This document shows, in pieces, positions 24,431 to 34,268 of a DNA stretch of 64,000 nucleotides. Position 1 is the stretch's first letter; each line of letters begins with the position of its first letter. Both the position numbers and the translations under genes were made by a program. This stretch comes from Haloprofundus salilacus (GTDB lineage Archaea > Halobacteriota > Halobacteria > Halobacteriales > Haloferacaceae): positions 2,914,001 through 2,978,000 of the forward strand of contig NZ_CP083723.1 in the NCBI RefSeq assembly GCF_020150815.1. The letters are read 5' to 3'. The notes under the pieces are model-generated. The model searched no databases. It saw nothing but the letters and a program-made list of their open reading frames with translations, and was not told the DNA's origin.

Positions 24431-25747
24431 ATGGGTATCGAAGAAGTCACAAAGACCGCACGCACCCGACTCTGTATAGAGTCTGGTGAGCGGTCGTGGC
24501 TCAAAGATGCCCGTTACACCGCACGAGACATCTCCAACGATACACTCCGTCTCAAACAGCAAGGCTACAACCGGACCGAGATTCAGAAGGAAGTTGACCG
24601 GGATGGATTCCTTCGGAACAACAAGTGTGCGGTCGTCGGGAAAGCCCTACAAGCGTGGGACTCCTACAAAGAACTCCTCAACTGGTGGCACAACCAAGAC
24701 GACACCAACGTCGGGAAACCGTCGCCACCAGCCACAGACAAGAAAGGAACCTACCCACTCGTTATGGCTCACACCGAAGGCTATCGCCTCACCTACGACG
24801 ACGAGGCCGACCGTATTCGGTTCCGTGTGAGTCCGAAGCCGTACAAGAAGGTGAAAGGACACCTTCGAGGGCGACCGGACGACCTCTCGTTGATTGAGAA
24901 AGCCTTGACGGGGGACGAATGGTCGTTGGGGCAGGCCGAACTTCTGTACCGCGATGGCGTGTACTACCTACACGTCACGGTCAAAACCGAGGTTGAAGTA
25001 CCTGAACCTGAAGACGCTGACACACTCATCGGTGTCGATATTAACGAGCGCAACATCGCTCTCACCGCTCTTACTCGTGAGACGATGGACACGCTCGGAA
25101 CCCTCTTGCTTGACTACGGCTCGGTGAAAGCCGAACGCCAACGCTACCACACCATCACGAAACGCTGTCAAGAACACGGCCAACACTCTATCCACCACCA
25201 ACTCGGTGAAAAAGAAGAACGCTACACCGAGTGGATTCTTCACCGAATGTCCCGAGTCGTGGTTGAGTTCGCACAACAGTTCTCGAACCCGGTTATCGTG
25301 TTCGAGGACTTGAGCGGGATTCGAGACGCCATCAAGTACGGCACGTACATGAACCGTCGTCTGCACAAACTACCGTTCCACAAGTTCGAACAACAGGTTC
25401 GCTACAAAGCAACGTGGAACCAGATTCCGTGTGAGGCAGTTGAGTCGCCGTACAACTCGAAGTCGTGTTCGTGCTGTGGTCATCGAGGCCACCGTCAGGG
25501 GCGACGGTTCCGGTGTACGAATGATTCGTGTGCGGTTGAGCAAGACCATGCTGACCGGAACGCGAGCGTGAATGTGGCGTGGCGAGCGTTGGCTAAACAC
25601 GCTGGCATTGATATTGAATCAGTTAATTACCGGACTCACAAAACCCAACCACAGGTTCGGTTGGTGCGTCTGTCCGGGTCGGGGCGCTCTGTAAACCGCC
25701 CATCCTCATCCCGCGAAATCGCTTCGCGTGGAGTGCTTACGACGTAA
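24431..25747 (+). CDS. tnpB: TnpB RNA-guided endonuclease (IS200/IS605)
   Basis: 438 residues, divergent from tnpA. RuvC motifs: LIGVDINERNIALTAL (D), VIVFEDLSGIRDA (E) and DHADRNASVNVAWR (D). Zinc finger CSCCGHRGHRQG with C-T-N-D-S-C. It belongs to another subgroup than the 19788 protein: it has a longer N-terminus (RLCIESGERSWLKDARYTA) and a different linker. The reading is intact and the right-end hairpin follows 20 nt after the stop, so omega-RNA-guided cutting is still possible. Confidence 0.9.
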   Translation: MGIEEVTKTARTRLCIESGERSWLKDARYTARDISNDTLRLKQQGYNRTEIQKEVDRDGFLRNNKCAVVGKALQAWDSYKELLNWWHNQDDTNVGKPSPPATDKKGTYPLVMAHTEGYRLTYDDEADRIRFRVSPKPYKKVKGHLRGRPDDLSLIEKALTGDEWSLGQAELLYRDGVYYLHVTVKTEVEVPEPEDADTLIGVDINERNIALTALTRETMDTLGTLLLDYGSVKAERQRYHTITKRCQEHGQHSIHHQLGEKEERYTEWILHRMSRVVVEFAQQFSNPVIVFEDLSGIRDAIKYGTYMNRRLHKLPFHKFEQQVRYKATWNQIPCEAVESPYNSKSCSCCGHRGHRQGRRFRCTNDSCAVEQDHADRNASVNVAWRALAKHAGIDIESVNYRTHKTQPQVRLVRLSGSGRSVNRPSSSREIASRGVLTT

Positions 25748-25910
25748 GCTGAGGGAACTAGAAAAGCCACGGGTCACCCGACCCGTGGTCGTTTACTAGC
25801 GATTGAGGAGGTTCCTTCGAGCGTACTGAATGAAGTGCGGTATTTTACACTAATGCTGTGCCATCGAAAGCTAAATCTGCAGCTATGAGCGTGAAGAGTG
25901 AAAGCGAGGG

Positions 25911-26516
25911 TCAGACTGCGTATCCTTCGGTTTCCAGCGTATGCTCGACCACTTGATCAAACCGCTTCCGGAGGTCGGGTTCGAACATCTCGACACGCTC
26001 ATCAGATTCCATCAGCTCAACATGACGTTCGTCACCGTCGGACTCGTCATCGATAACGCGGTACGTCTGAGTGAATTTCCGACCATCGTTTCCGTAAAGG
26101 ATCACGACGATAGATTCCTCACCTGTCTGTCCTTCGTGATTCGACCCTTTCGCCTCTCCGGTAACGTTTATCCGGTCGAAGTTCGTGAGATTCGTGCTAA
26201 GGGCGCCGATCGCAAGTTGCTTTTCGAGCGACTCACGCTCCCATTCGTGCTGCTCACCTGTCTCCAAATCTGTCCCGACGACTGTGTTCCGTCCAATCTG
26301 TTCTACTGTCCACTTTCTGAGGGTCGGAGCTTCGAGTTCCTTCTCCGTTCGTGAACGGATGTCCCCTTCTTGGATCATGTCGCCTTCTTCGACACGGATG
26401 TACTGTGGGGTCGTGGCGGGTACGTCGATGAAGATCTCACCTGACTCGATGTTGACTAGCGCTTCCACTCCATCGATAGTACGAGAGATTAGTCTCAGAA
26501 CTCTGTCAGTGCTCAT
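25911..26516 (-). CDS. hypothetical acidic protein
   Basis: 201 residues, soluble, acidic, with codon use less biased than in the flanking core genes. No fold is recognised. The central segment (WTVEQIGRNTVVGTDLETGEQHEWERE) looks like a small beta-barrel or SH3-like pattern, and the C-terminal part pairs with R-V-I-D-D-E-S-D-G-D. It stands alone between the IS element and the MFS gene, at the right edge of the island. Confidence 0.6.
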   Translation of the reverse strand: MSTDRVLRLISRTIDGVEALVNIESGEIFIDVPATTPQYIRVEEGDMIQEGDIRSRTEKELEAPTLRKWTVEQIGRNTVVGTDLETGEQHEWERESLEKQLAIGALSTNLTNFDRINVTGEAKGSNHEGQTGEESIVVILYGNDGRKFTQTYRVIDDESDGDERHVELMESDERVEMFEPDLRKRFDQVVEHTLETEGYAV

Positions 26517-26673
26517 GGTTACTCATCGACTCTATTTGGCTTCAGATCTATCTAAGGTTGACGCCGTACAGGAAACACCCGCTAATTCAGTAGATTCGAC
26601 GCGAAAAGACGGCGTCTATTGTGCTAATTACTGACTCTGTCTGTAGGATGCATTCTATCGAAGAGCTGATATC

Positions 26674-27879
26674 TCATTCCGTCTGTGGGTTCACACTCCC
26701 CGTCTTCGCGTAGACACCACCGAGAAGGACAAACCCGGCAAGGAGCGGAATCACGGCGCAGGCGGCGTACACCGGTTCGAAGCCGACCGTCTCGACTAGC
26801 GGCAGCGACACCATCGGGCCGATACCACCTCCGAGGTCGCCGAGGACGTTGTTCGTCCCTGTCGCCCGGCCCATCCGATCGCTCGGCGTGAGGTCGGCGA
26901 GAAGCGCCATGAGCGGACCGCTGGTGCCGCCCTGTCCCGCGCCGATGCAGACACAGGAAACCACGAGCGTCGGCATCGAGGAGGCCCGCGATAGGAGTAT
27001 GAAACCGACGAAGGAGACGACGAGGAAGACGAGAAGCACCGGAACGCGAGCGCCGTAGTCGTCGCTCACTTTCCCGCCGGCGAGCATGAACACTGAGGCG
27101 GAGACGACGGTCACGGCCATCAGTAGTCCCGAAACCCCCTGCGGACCGTAACCGAGGAGCTCGATTCCGTTGACGTCGATGAAGAGGACGAGCGTCGCAA
27201 ACAGCGCACCGAGATAGGCGAAAAAGAGTCCGAAGTTGACGAATCCGACGGTGAGCGCGGGCGTACTCGTGTCGATCTCCCACGGTGCGCTCGTCGACCG
27301 CTCGGTCGTGACGTGCGTCTCCGGAACCTTCCAGTAGGCGATGACGCCCGCGAAGAGTGCGAACGCAGCTGCGACGACGAACGCGGCTTCAACACCGTAC
27401 GTGTCGCTGACGACCCCGCCGAGGATGAGGCCAGCAGGGAATCCGAGCGTGATACCGCCGCGGACGACGCCCATGTTCGTGCCGCGGGAACTGCCGTCGC
27501 TGACGTCCGCAGCGATAGTGTACGCCGTGGCGAAGACGGCGGCGCTTCCGAGTCCCCAGAGAACACGCGCGAGGAGAAACCAAAACTCGGGCACCGATGA
27601 CTCGACGGCGACGACGTAACCGAGGGTGGCGACCCCCTCGACGAAGAGGCCCGCGACGAACGGCTTCCGGGTGCCGATTCGGTCGACGAGCGCCCCCGCC
27701 GGGGCGTTCGCGACGATGCGAGCGAACCGATTGGCGCTCAGAATCAGGCCGACGAGAAACGGCGAGATGCCGAGGACGGTCCCGAGATTCGGAAGGATAG
27801 GGAAGATGACGCCGCCGCCGAATCCGACGAAGAACGTGCTGGCGATGACCGCGAGAACGACCGTCTGCGGGCGCTTCAC
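26674..27879 (-). CDS. major facilitator superfamily transporter
   Basis: 401 residues with about 12 hydrophobic helices. The first helix is VVLAVIASTFFVGFGGGVIFPIL, and the loop 2-3 motif is ANAPAGALVDRIGTRKPFV, which fits drug-efflux type members (DHA group). A second-half loop (GGKVSDDYGARVPVLLV) repeats the pattern. A perfect inverted repeat 46 nt upstream suggests repression by a TetR-like regulator. Substrate unknown. Confidence 0.88.
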   Translation of the reverse strand: MKRPQTVVLAVIASTFFVGFGGGVIFPILPNLGTVLGISPFLVGLILSANRFARIVANAPAGALVDRIGTRKPFVAGLFVEGVATLGYVVAVESSVPEFWFLLARVLWGLGSAAVFATAYTIAADVSDGSSRGTNMGVVRGGITLGFPAGLILGGVVSDTYGVEAAFVVAAAFALFAGVIAYWKVPETHVTTERSTSAPWEIDTSTPALTVGFVNFGLFFAYLGALFATLVLFIDVNGIELLGYGPQGVSGLLMAVTVVSASVFMLAGGKVSDDYGARVPVLLVFLVVSFVGFILLSRASSMPTLVVSCVCIGAGQGGTSGPLMALLADLTPSDRMGRATGTNNVLGDLGGGIGPMVSLPLVETVGFEPVYAACAVIPLLAGFVLLGGVYAKTGSVNPQTE

Positions 27880-27924
27880 TGCGGGCGCCGACCTCCGAGA
27901 AGAGACAGGTTCGTCGAGTGCATA

Positions 27925-27942
27925 ACTGACTCGTTGGTCAGT
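27925..27942. promoter_or_regulatory. operator-like palindrome before the MFS gene
   Basis: ACTGAC-TCGTTG-GTCAGT is a perfect 6-6-6 inverted repeat upstream of the MFS start at 27879, in the promoter zone. Size and form suit a TetR-family operator, but no regulator gene is next to it. Confidence 0.5.
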
Positions 27943-28084
27943 ACTTCGGCAACCGGGATACGACTGTCGTTCGCTGGCGTCGCTTTCCGGTAGGTTCGTC
28001 GGCGACGCGAACGGGGTCTACGGTGTGTAGTTCCCGCGGTCTCTCCGGACACTCTACCAAATCACCTCCGCGAAGTCTGTCGAT

Positions 28085-28104
28085 CTCCAGTCGAAACGAA
28101 GGGG
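28085..28104 (+). promoter_or_regulatory. isolated ORB-identical 20-mer
   Basis: CTCCAGTCGAAACGAAGGGG, identical base for base to the site before orc1 (334-353), lies in the spacer between the MFS promoter and the end of cgi121, 26-28 kb from the initiator gene. Being 20 bases long and exact, chance is very unlikely. No second copy lies near it. Confidence 0.75.
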
Positions 28105-28130
28105 TTGTCCGAAACCGAAATCCTTTACAA

Positions 28131-28625
28131 TCACTTCTCGACGTCCAGCAGCGCGACCCGTTCGCGGACGGCGTCCGAGAGCGTCCCCTCCGTCGCCGAC
28201 AGCTCTCGGTCCGTGAGGTCGAAAAACTCGAAGAGACGTTCTCTATCGTAGTTTCCGAGCGTGGATGCGCCGTCGAAAGCCAGCGTCTCGGTCACCGCCT
28301 CGGAGGCCGTGGACTCCGCGCCGCCGTCGACGAGGACGACAAGCGGGAGGCGGCCCTCCTCGAGTCCCATCTCGAACGCCTGGTCGATCTGGCGTCGTCC
28401 AGCCGCATAGAGCAGAATCTCGACGGCGCGGTCATGCGCGACGTTCTCGCCGCGAGCGATGGCTCGGTCGGCGAGTTCGACCGCCCGTTCGAGGTGCGCG
28501 CGGTCGACGACGTACCGGGCGTCGAACGCTTGCACGGTCGTCCCGTACTCCTCGGCGACGTCGCCGAGCGCTGCGACGACGGCGTCGATGTCCTCAACGT
28601 CGACGACGCCCTCGACGAGTCTCAT
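28131..28625 (-). CDS. cgi121: KEOPS complex subunit Cgi121
   Basis: Subunit of KEOPS, which makes the t6A modification on ANN-decoding tRNAs; Cgi121 binds the tRNA CCA end and Bud32. 164 residues. Typical segments: [50 protein letters not shown] and the late segment [20 protein letters not shown]. Its ATG overlaps the hel308 stop (ATGA), so the two are one transcript. Confidence 0.9.
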   Translation of the reverse strand: MRLVEGVVDVEDIDAVVAALGDVAEEYGTTVQAFDARYVVDRAHLERAVELADRAIARGENVAHDRAVEILLYAAGRRQIDQAFEMGLEEGRLPLVVLVDGGAESTASEAVTETLAFDGASTLGNYDRERLFEFFDLTDRELSATEGTLSDAVRERVALLDVEK

Positions 28626-31042
28626 CCAAAATCACCCAGACTCGACTGGTCGTCGTCCGCGCTTTCTCCGCCTGACGCGGAGGCTGCTCCGCCGGCGGGC
28701 GTGAACTCCGCGGGCGCGGCCGACTCGTCGGCCTCCACGTCGTCCATCGAGGGGTCTCGTCGACCGACGTTTTCGAGCACCGTTTCGGCGGTCTTTCGCC
28801 GCCCGCGCAGCGCCGCGAGGATGACGGATTTGTCGGCCTCGCGGAGGTCGGCGCGACTCTCGACGCCCGCTTCGAACAGCCGTCTGGCGCGCTTTCGGCC
28901 GATACCGCGGACGCCCGCGAGGTCGAGTAACTCCTCTCGAACGCCGTACTCGATGCGCTTTTTGGCCTCGCGGACGGCGATGTTCGAGCCCAGATTCAGT
29001 TCGCCCGCTAACTGTTCGGCCGCGCCCAGCAGCCACTCGGCGGTGTCGACTTTCCCTCTGATGTCGCCGGGACCGACGCCGTAGCGCTCGGTGATGCGGT
29101 CCTCGTCGACCTCTTTGGACCAGTCTTCGAGCAGTTTTGCGGTTTTCAGCGCGGAGAGCCAGTCCTCGAAGGCGACGTCGTCGTACTCGGAGGGAACGTT
29201 CCCGAGGAACTCCCCCTCGCGCTCGTAGCAGAGTTCGGTGTACGTCGAGCGGTCACCGGATTTGAGGTAGAGTTGGTACATGTCCGGCGTCCGGGAGACG
29301 AGGTGGTAGAGGCCGAGCGCAGTCGGTTTGGGCGCGTCGCCCGTCGTCTCGGGATCCGCTTCTGCATTGTCGCGCCGCAGGTCGCTCGCGGAGACGAACC
29401 CGGCGTCGACCGCTTCGCCCATCTCGTCCGCTTCGGTCGCCTCGCTCGCTTTCTTCCCGCTCTTGCTCCCGCCTTTCCGCTCCCACTCTCGGAGTCCGTC
29501 GATGATCTCGGCGGCGCTCATCGGGTCGAGGTAGAGCCGGGAGACGGTGTGGCCGATGCCGGTCGCCCGTAGGGTGTCGCCGTCGCGTTCGACGAACTCG
29601 TTGACCTCCAGATACCGGAGCACCGAATTGGTCACCTGTTCGAGTCGACTCTCGTCGTCGGTCTGCGTCGCGTACAGCGTCCGGTCGAGGAACTCCAGCA
29701 GTCCCTCTCTGCTGCTGGCGAATCCAGAGGCGATGGTGGCCAGCACGTGCGTTCTCAGCGCGGGTTCGGCCGCGAGTTTCGAGCGCACGGGTTCGGGTTC
29801 GGCCCAGAGGTAGCGCTCGAACAGTTCGTCCATCTCGTCGGCGTTCTTCGCCAGGAGCACGGCCTCGCCGTAGGGGTCGCGGCCGGGTCGCCCGGCGCGA
29901 CCCATCATCTGGTGGACTTCGAGCACGTTCAGCGGTTTCATGCCGCCGAACTCGCCGTCGTAGCGCCGCCAGTCGCGGACGACGACGCGGCGACTCGGCG
30001 TGTTAACCCCGGCGGCGAGCGTCGGCGTCGCGCTCACCACTTTGATGAGTCGGTCGCGGAACGCCGACTCGACGATGCTCCGATGGTCGGGCGCGAGACC
30101 CGCGTGGTGAAACGCCGCGCCCTTGGCGACGGTACGCGCTAAGTCGGCGCTCGTCTCCGTGTCGGAAACATCGCGAATCTCGGCGGCGAGTTCCGTGAGT
30201 TCGTCGCGCTCCTCTTTCGTGAGCGCCGCATCGGACACGTCGGCGAGGCGTTTCGCGGCCGCTTCGGCGTTGCGCCGGGAGTTGACGAACACGAGCGACG
30301 ATCCGCCTTCCTCCAAGGTGTCGGCGACGAGTGCGGCGGTCTGTTTCTCGCCGCGTTCGACTGGCACTTCGCGCTGACTCCCGTCGTCGAAGTTGATGGC
30401 GTTGCCGTAGTGGACGCCCGTCTTCAGGTCGATGGGTCGCCAGTCCGAGCGGACGAGGCTCGCGTCGAGCCAGTCGGCGACCTCCCCGGCGTTGCCAACG
30501 GTCGCCGAGAGCGCGACGACCTGCAGACCGGGATTGATCTTCCGTAATTTGGCGAGCGTCACTTCGAGCGTCGGCCCGCGGTGGCGGTCGTCGACGAGGT
30601 GGACCTCGTCGGCGACGACGCAGGTGAGTTCCGAGATCCACGAGGCGTTGTTGCGGACGAGCGAGTCGACTTTCTCGCTGGTGGCGACGATGATATCTCG
30701 GGTGGCGAGCCACTCGCTCGTCGAGTCGTAGTTGCCCGTAGAGACGCCGATATCGACGCCGAACCGCTCGAAGCGTTCGAACTCGGCTTTCTTCTCGGAG
30801 GCGAGCGCCCGAAGCGGGACGATGTAGAGCGCTTTTCCCCCTCGTTGGACGCTCGACAGCATCGCCAGTTCGGCGATGAACGTCTTCCCCGAGGCGGTGG
30901 GGATGGAGGCGACGAGACTCTCGCCGTCGGTGACACCCGCCTCGACCGCCTCGGCCTGCGGCGGGTAGAGTTCCTCGATGCCCTCCTCGCGGAGGAAGTC
31001 GGGAACGCCCGACGGGAGGCCGGAAAGCTCCGCTGTCTTCAT
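28622..31042 (-). CDS. hel308: ATP-dependent DNA helicase Hel308
   Basis: Superfamily 2 3'-5' helicase that remodels stalled replication forks. 806 residues. Motif I is [10 protein letters not shown] (near 45-55), motif [11 protein letters not shown] near 145, motif [11 protein letters not shown], and motif [15 protein letters not shown] near 385-397. The winged helix and ratchet domains follow, and the C-terminal helix-hairpin-helix is [16 protein letters not shown]. The last 45 residues are acidic and probably flexible. Co-transcribed with cgi121. Confidence 0.95.
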   Translation of the reverse strand: MKTAELSGLPSGVPDFLREEGIEELYPPQAEAVEAGVTDGESLVASIPTASGKTFIAELAMLSSVQRGGKALYIVPLRALASEKKAEFERFERFGVDIGVSTGNYDSTSEWLATRDIIVATSEKVDSLVRNNASWISELTCVVADEVHLVDDRHRGPTLEVTLAKLRKINPGLQVVALSATVGNAGEVADWLDASLVRSDWRPIDLKTGVHYGNAINFDDGSQREVPVERGEKQTAALVADTLEEGGSSLVFVNSRRNAEAAAKRLADVSDAALTKEERDELTELAAEIRDVSDTETSADLARTVAKGAAFHHAGLAPDHRSIVESAFRDRLIKVVSATPTLAAGVNTPSRRVVVRDWRRYDGEFGGMKPLNVLEVHQMMGRAGRPGRDPYGEAVLLAKNADEMDELFERYLWAEPEPVRSKLAAEPALRTHVLATIASGFASSREGLLEFLDRTLYATQTDDESRLEQVTNSVLRYLEVNEFVERDGDTLRATGIGHTVSRLYLDPMSAAEIIDGLREWERKGGSKSGKKASEATEADEMGEAVDAGFVSASDLRRDNAEADPETTGDAPKPTALGLYHLVSRTPDMYQLYLKSGDRSTYTELCYEREGEFLGNVPSEYDDVAFEDWLSALKTAKLLEDWSKEVDEDRITERYGVGPGDIRGKVDTAEWLLGAAEQLAGELNLGSNIAVREAKKRIEYGVREELLDLAGVRGIGRKRARRLFEAGVESRADLREADKSVILAALRGRRKTAETVLENVGRRDPSMDDVEADESAAPAEFTPAGGAASASGGESADDDQSSLGDFG

Positions 31043-31102
31043 TACTCGGGGTTGGCGCGTCCTCCGGTTTAAACTGTCGGGACCGAGGTGGAAGTAGACG
31101 TC

Positions 31103-31119
31103 TCACCGCTCGGCGGTGA
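31103..31119. promoter_or_regulatory. palindrome between hel308 and the ferredoxin gene
   Basis: TCACCGC-TCG-GCGGTGA is a perfect 7-3-7 inverted repeat in the 140-nt divergent spacer. It could be a shared operator or an RNA hairpin; no regulator is assigned. Confidence 0.4.
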
Positions 31120-31182
31120 ATCGACGGTACTCCGGTCGTGAGGTCCCGTCACCGCTTTGTAATCGACTGTCGAACGTCAGGT

Positions 31183-31428
31183 ATGCGAATCGAGTTCGAC
31201 CGCGACACCTGCATCGGGATGTACCAGTGCGTCGACGAGTGGGCGGCGTTCGAGAAGAACTTGGACGACGGGAAAGCCGACCTCGAGGGCTCTGAAGAGA
31301 CCGACAACCAACTGTTCGTCCGCGAAGTGCCCGAGGACGCGGAGTTCGACGCGGAGTTCGCCGCCCGCGTCTGCCCCGTCGACGCCATCAGAGTGTACGA
31401 CGACGACGGCGAGCAGGTCGTCCCGTAA
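31183..31428 (+). CDS. [3Fe-4S]-type ferredoxin
   Basis: 81 residues. C-I-G-M-Y-Q-C (C-x5-C) and a late V-C-P-V-D-A-I give three cysteine ligands, the layout of [3Fe-4S] ferredoxins that in bacteria serve cytochromes P450. The fourth cysteine of a 4Fe cluster is missing. The ATG at 31183 starts the usual first strand (MRIEFDRDTCIG). The middle is a long acidic insert typical of halophiles. It lies between hel308 and hef but need not be linked to them. Confidence 0.8.
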   Translation: MRIEFDRDTCIGMYQCVDEWAAFEKNLDDGKADLEGSEETDNQLFVREVPEDAEFDAEFAARVCPVDAIRVYDDDGEQVVP

Positions 31429-31535
31429 GCCTCCCGCAAGCGGCTCGGACGGCCGCTCCGCGGCGTTCAGACCGCTCGCTCTACTTTCACCGCGGTTCAC
31501 GAAACCTTATCCGAGAGAACGACGAAGCCGACCCG

Positions 31536-33959
31536 ATGGCCGCCAGCGACGAGGTCGCCTACGTCGACCACCCGCTTCTCGCCCCCAGTTTCATCGAGCG
31601 CCGCCTCTACCAGATTCAACTCGCCGGGGCGGCCCGGGAGAGCCACACGCTCGTCTGTCTCCCTACGGGTCTGGGCAAGACCACGGTCAGCCTCCTCGTG
31701 ACCGCCGAACGACTCTCGGAGGTCGGCGGTAAATCGCTGCTGCTCGCGCCGACGAAACCGCTCGTCCAGCAGCACGCCGACTTCTACCGCGAGGCGCTCT
31801 CGATTCCCGACGACGACATCGTCGTCTTCACCGGCGACGTGCGTCCCGACGACCGGGCGGCGCTGTGGGACGACGCGCAGATCGTCATCGCCACCCCCCA
31901 AGTGGTCGAGAACGACCTCGTCGGCGGCAGAGTGAGCCTCGAACGCGTCACCCATCTCACCTTCGACGAGTGTCACCGCGGCACCGGCGACTACGCCTAC
32001 GTCTACATCGCTGAGCGCTACCACCAGGATGCCGAAAACCCGCTCGTCACCGGGATGAGCGCGTCGCCCGGCGGCGACAAGGAGGATATCCTCACTGTCT
32101 GTGAGAACCTCGGACTCGTCGACGTGACGGTGATGACCGAGGACGACGCCGACGTGGCCGAGTACACCTACGACACCGAAGTCGAGTGGGAGCGGATCAG
32201 CCTCCCCGACGAGATTCTGACCATCCGCGACGCGCTCAACGAGGTCATCAAAGACCGACTGAGCAAGCTGAAGTCGCTCGGCGTGACGCGGGCGACGAGC
32301 CCCGACATCTCCCAGAAACAACTCAACGGCATCCGCGCGGAACTCCAGAAGATGATAAACGCCGACGACGGCGACGGCTACAAGGGGATGTCCGTCCACG
32401 CGGAGGTGATGAAGCTCCGGCGGGCGGTCGAACTCGTCGAGACGCAGAGCGTCGAGTCCGTCCGCCGGTACTTCGAGCGCCAGCGTAACGCCGCTCGCTC
32501 CTCGGGCGCGTCGAAGGCGAGTCAGCGCCTTATCGCCGAACCCAAAGTGCGAGAGGCGATGCGACTCGCGGAGTCGTTTGACGAACTCCACCCGAAGTTC
32601 TCGAAGACGCGCATCCTGCTGGCGGAGACGCTCGGCCTCGGCGGCGGCGAGCGCGTCATCGTCTTCACCGAGTCGCGCGACACCGCCGAAGCGCTGACCG
32701 ACTTCCTCTCCGAGAGCTTCGACACGCGGCGGTTCGTCGGGCAGGGCGACAAGGAAGGGTCGGACGGGATGACCCAGAAGCAACAGCAGGAGACGCTCGA
32801 CGCCTTCCGCGCCGGGGAGTTTGAGGTGCTCGTCTCCACCTCCGTCGCTGAGGAGGGTCTCGACGTGCCGGAGGTCGACCTCGTGCTGTTTTACGAACCC
32901 GTGCCGACGGCGATTCGCTCCATCCAGCGGAAAGGCCGAACCGGTCGCCAGACCGAAGGTCGCGTCGTCGTTCTCATGGCCGAAGACACCCGCGACGAGG
33001 CGTACTTCTGGATTTCCCGTCGAAAGGAGAGTCAGATGGAAGACGAGCTGAAGAAACTGAAGGGCGTCGCCGACGAAGTCGAGGACGAACTCGACGACTC
33101 CCAGCAGCGCCTCGGCGACTTCGAGGTGAGCGCAGGCGGAGGCGGCGGTCCGAGCGCCCGCGAGAAGCGGATGCAGCCGGGGTTGACGGATTTCTCGGAG
33201 GCCAAGGAGACGGAACCAGCGTCGGACGCCGACGATTTCGGCGGGACCGACGATACCGACACCGACAGCGAAGACGCTGTCGTCGCCACCGCCGACAGCA
33301 GCGACAAGGAGGACACCGTCGAAATCGTCGCCGACCAGCGCGAACTCGATTCGACCATCGCCCGCGACCTCTCCACCCGGGAAGGGATTCGGACCAGACT
33401 GGAGACGCTCGCCGTCGGCGACTACGTGCTCTCGGACCGCGTTGCCGTCGAGCGCAAGTCGGTGTCGGACTTCCTCGACACGCTCACCGGGGGCGACCGC
33501 TCGCTGTTCGAGCAAGTCGCCGACATGTCGCGACACTACTCGCGGCCTATCGTCGTCATCGAGGGCGACCGCCTCTACGAGGAGCGCAACGTCCACCCGA
33601 ACGCGATTCGGGGCGCGATCTCCAGTCTCGCCGTCGACTTCGGGGTGAGCGTCCTGCGGACGGTGGACGAGAAAGATACTGCCGACCTGCTGGAAGTCAT
33701 CGCTACGCGCGAACAGGCGAGCGCTGACCGCGCGGTCCGCGTCCACGGCGAGAAGAGCGCGAAGACGCTCGACGAACAGCAAGAGTACGTCGTCAGTTCA
33801 ATCGCCGACATCGGACCGGTCTCCGCACGGGCGCTGCTCGAACACTTCGGTTCCGTCGAAGCCGTCATGATCGCCTCGAAAGACGAACTCCTCGACGTTC
33901 ACGGCGTCGGCGAAGTGACCGCCGACCGCATCCGAGAAGTCGTCGGCAGCGAATACTAG
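31536..33959 (+). CDS. hef: Hef helicase/nuclease (FANCM/XPF family)
   Basis: Processes stalled forks. 807 residues in two modules. The helicase half has CLPTGLGKTTVSLL (Walker A near 46), TFDECHRGTG (motif II near 145-155), MSASPGGDK and the motif VI QRKGRTGRQTEGRV near 467. A long acidic linker (about 505-590) joins the XPF-like nuclease with VERKSVSDFLDTL (near 643-655), then the helix-hairpin-helix pair IADIGPVSARALLEHFG and VHGVGEVTADRI. Both activities look intact. Confidence 0.95.
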   Translation: MAASDEVAYVDHPLLAPSFIERRLYQIQLAGAARESHTLVCLPTGLGKTTVSLLVTAERLSEVGGKSLLLAPTKPLVQQHADFYREALSIPDDDIVVFTGDVRPDDRAALWDDAQIVIATPQVVENDLVGGRVSLERVTHLTFDECHRGTGDYAYVYIAERYHQDAENPLVTGMSASPGGDKEDILTVCENLGLVDVTVMTEDDADVAEYTYDTEVEWERISLPDEILTIRDALNEVIKDRLSKLKSLGVTRATSPDISQKQLNGIRAELQKMINADDGDGYKGMSVHAEVMKLRRAVELVETQSVESVRRYFERQRNAARSSGASKASQRLIAEPKVREAMRLAESFDELHPKFSKTRILLAETLGLGGGERVIVFTESRDTAEALTDFLSESFDTRRFVGQGDKEGSDGMTQKQQQETLDAFRAGEFEVLVSTSVAEEGLDVPEVDLVLFYEPVPTAIRSIQRKGRTGRQTEGRVVVLMAEDTRDEAYFWISRRKESQMEDELKKLKGVADEVEDELDDSQQRLGDFEVSAGGGGGPSAREKRMQPGLTDFSEAKETEPASDADDFGGTDDTDTDSEDAVVATADSSDKEDTVEIVADQRELDSTIARDLSTREGIRTRLETLAVGDYVLSDRVAVERKSVSDFLDTLTGGDRSLFEQVADMSRHYSRPIVVIEGDRLYEERNVHPNAIRGAISSLAVDFGVSVLRTVDEKDTADLLEVIATREQASADRAVRVHGEKSAKTLDEQQEYVVSSIADIGPVSARALLEHFGSVEAVMIASKDELLDVHGVGEVTADRIREVVGSEY

Positions 33960-34004
33960 GTGTATTAGGCCCTCTAGTGGCCATATACTGATCCAGAGTA
34001 AAGC

Positions 34005-34012
34005 TCATATAG
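34005..34012 (+). promoter_or_regulatory. TATA-like promoter of the first YGxxQHE microprotein
   Basis: TCATATAG lies about 25 nt before the ATG at 34034, the usual spacing of a leaderless haloarchaeal promoter. Confidence 0.4.
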
Positions 34013-34033
34013 TTCTCTCTACCATCTGACAAT

Positions 34034-34198
34034 ATGGCGCGGTCGCACGATGTCACGCAGTACGGACCACCGCAACACGAGCACCACCGCTCGGACGAAC
34101 GCTTGCTCTACGGCGGTAGCGAACGGACCTGTCCGCCCGAACGGAGTCGATACACGTTCACGGCGCACTATCGAGTTACGAATCCACGACCCGCGTGA
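34034..34198 (+). CDS. 54-residue microprotein with QYGPPQHE motif
   Basis: Begins MARSHDVTQYGPPQHEHHRS and ends VTNPRPA. It is polar, histidine- and arginine-rich, without a membrane helix or cysteine pair. The octamer QYGPPQHE recurs exactly in the next small gene. A TATA-like element at 34005 supports expression. Function unknown. Confidence 0.55.
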   Translation: MARSHDVTQYGPPQHEHHRSDERLLYGGSERTCPPERSRYTFTAHYRVTNPRPA

Positions 34199-34268
34199 AC
34201 GCATCGTGTGTCAGAAGACGACGATTCACAGGACGTACGAGTCGTAAATCACTCATACCAGTTATCCG

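Larger units (their letters stand above)
23893..25795. mobile_element. IS200/IS605 element with divergent tnpA and tnpB
   Basis: Both ends carry nearly the same subterminal hairpin: CCACGGGTCACCTGACCCGTGG (written as arms CCACGGGTCA/TGACCCGTGG, 23899-23920) and CCACGGGTCA-CC-CGACCCGTGG type (25767-25788). Between them tnpA runs left and tnpB runs right. The element is complete in layout, but tnpA is interrupted by a 49-bp insert (24270-24318). Exact cleavage sites cannot be set by eye. Confidence 0.75.
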
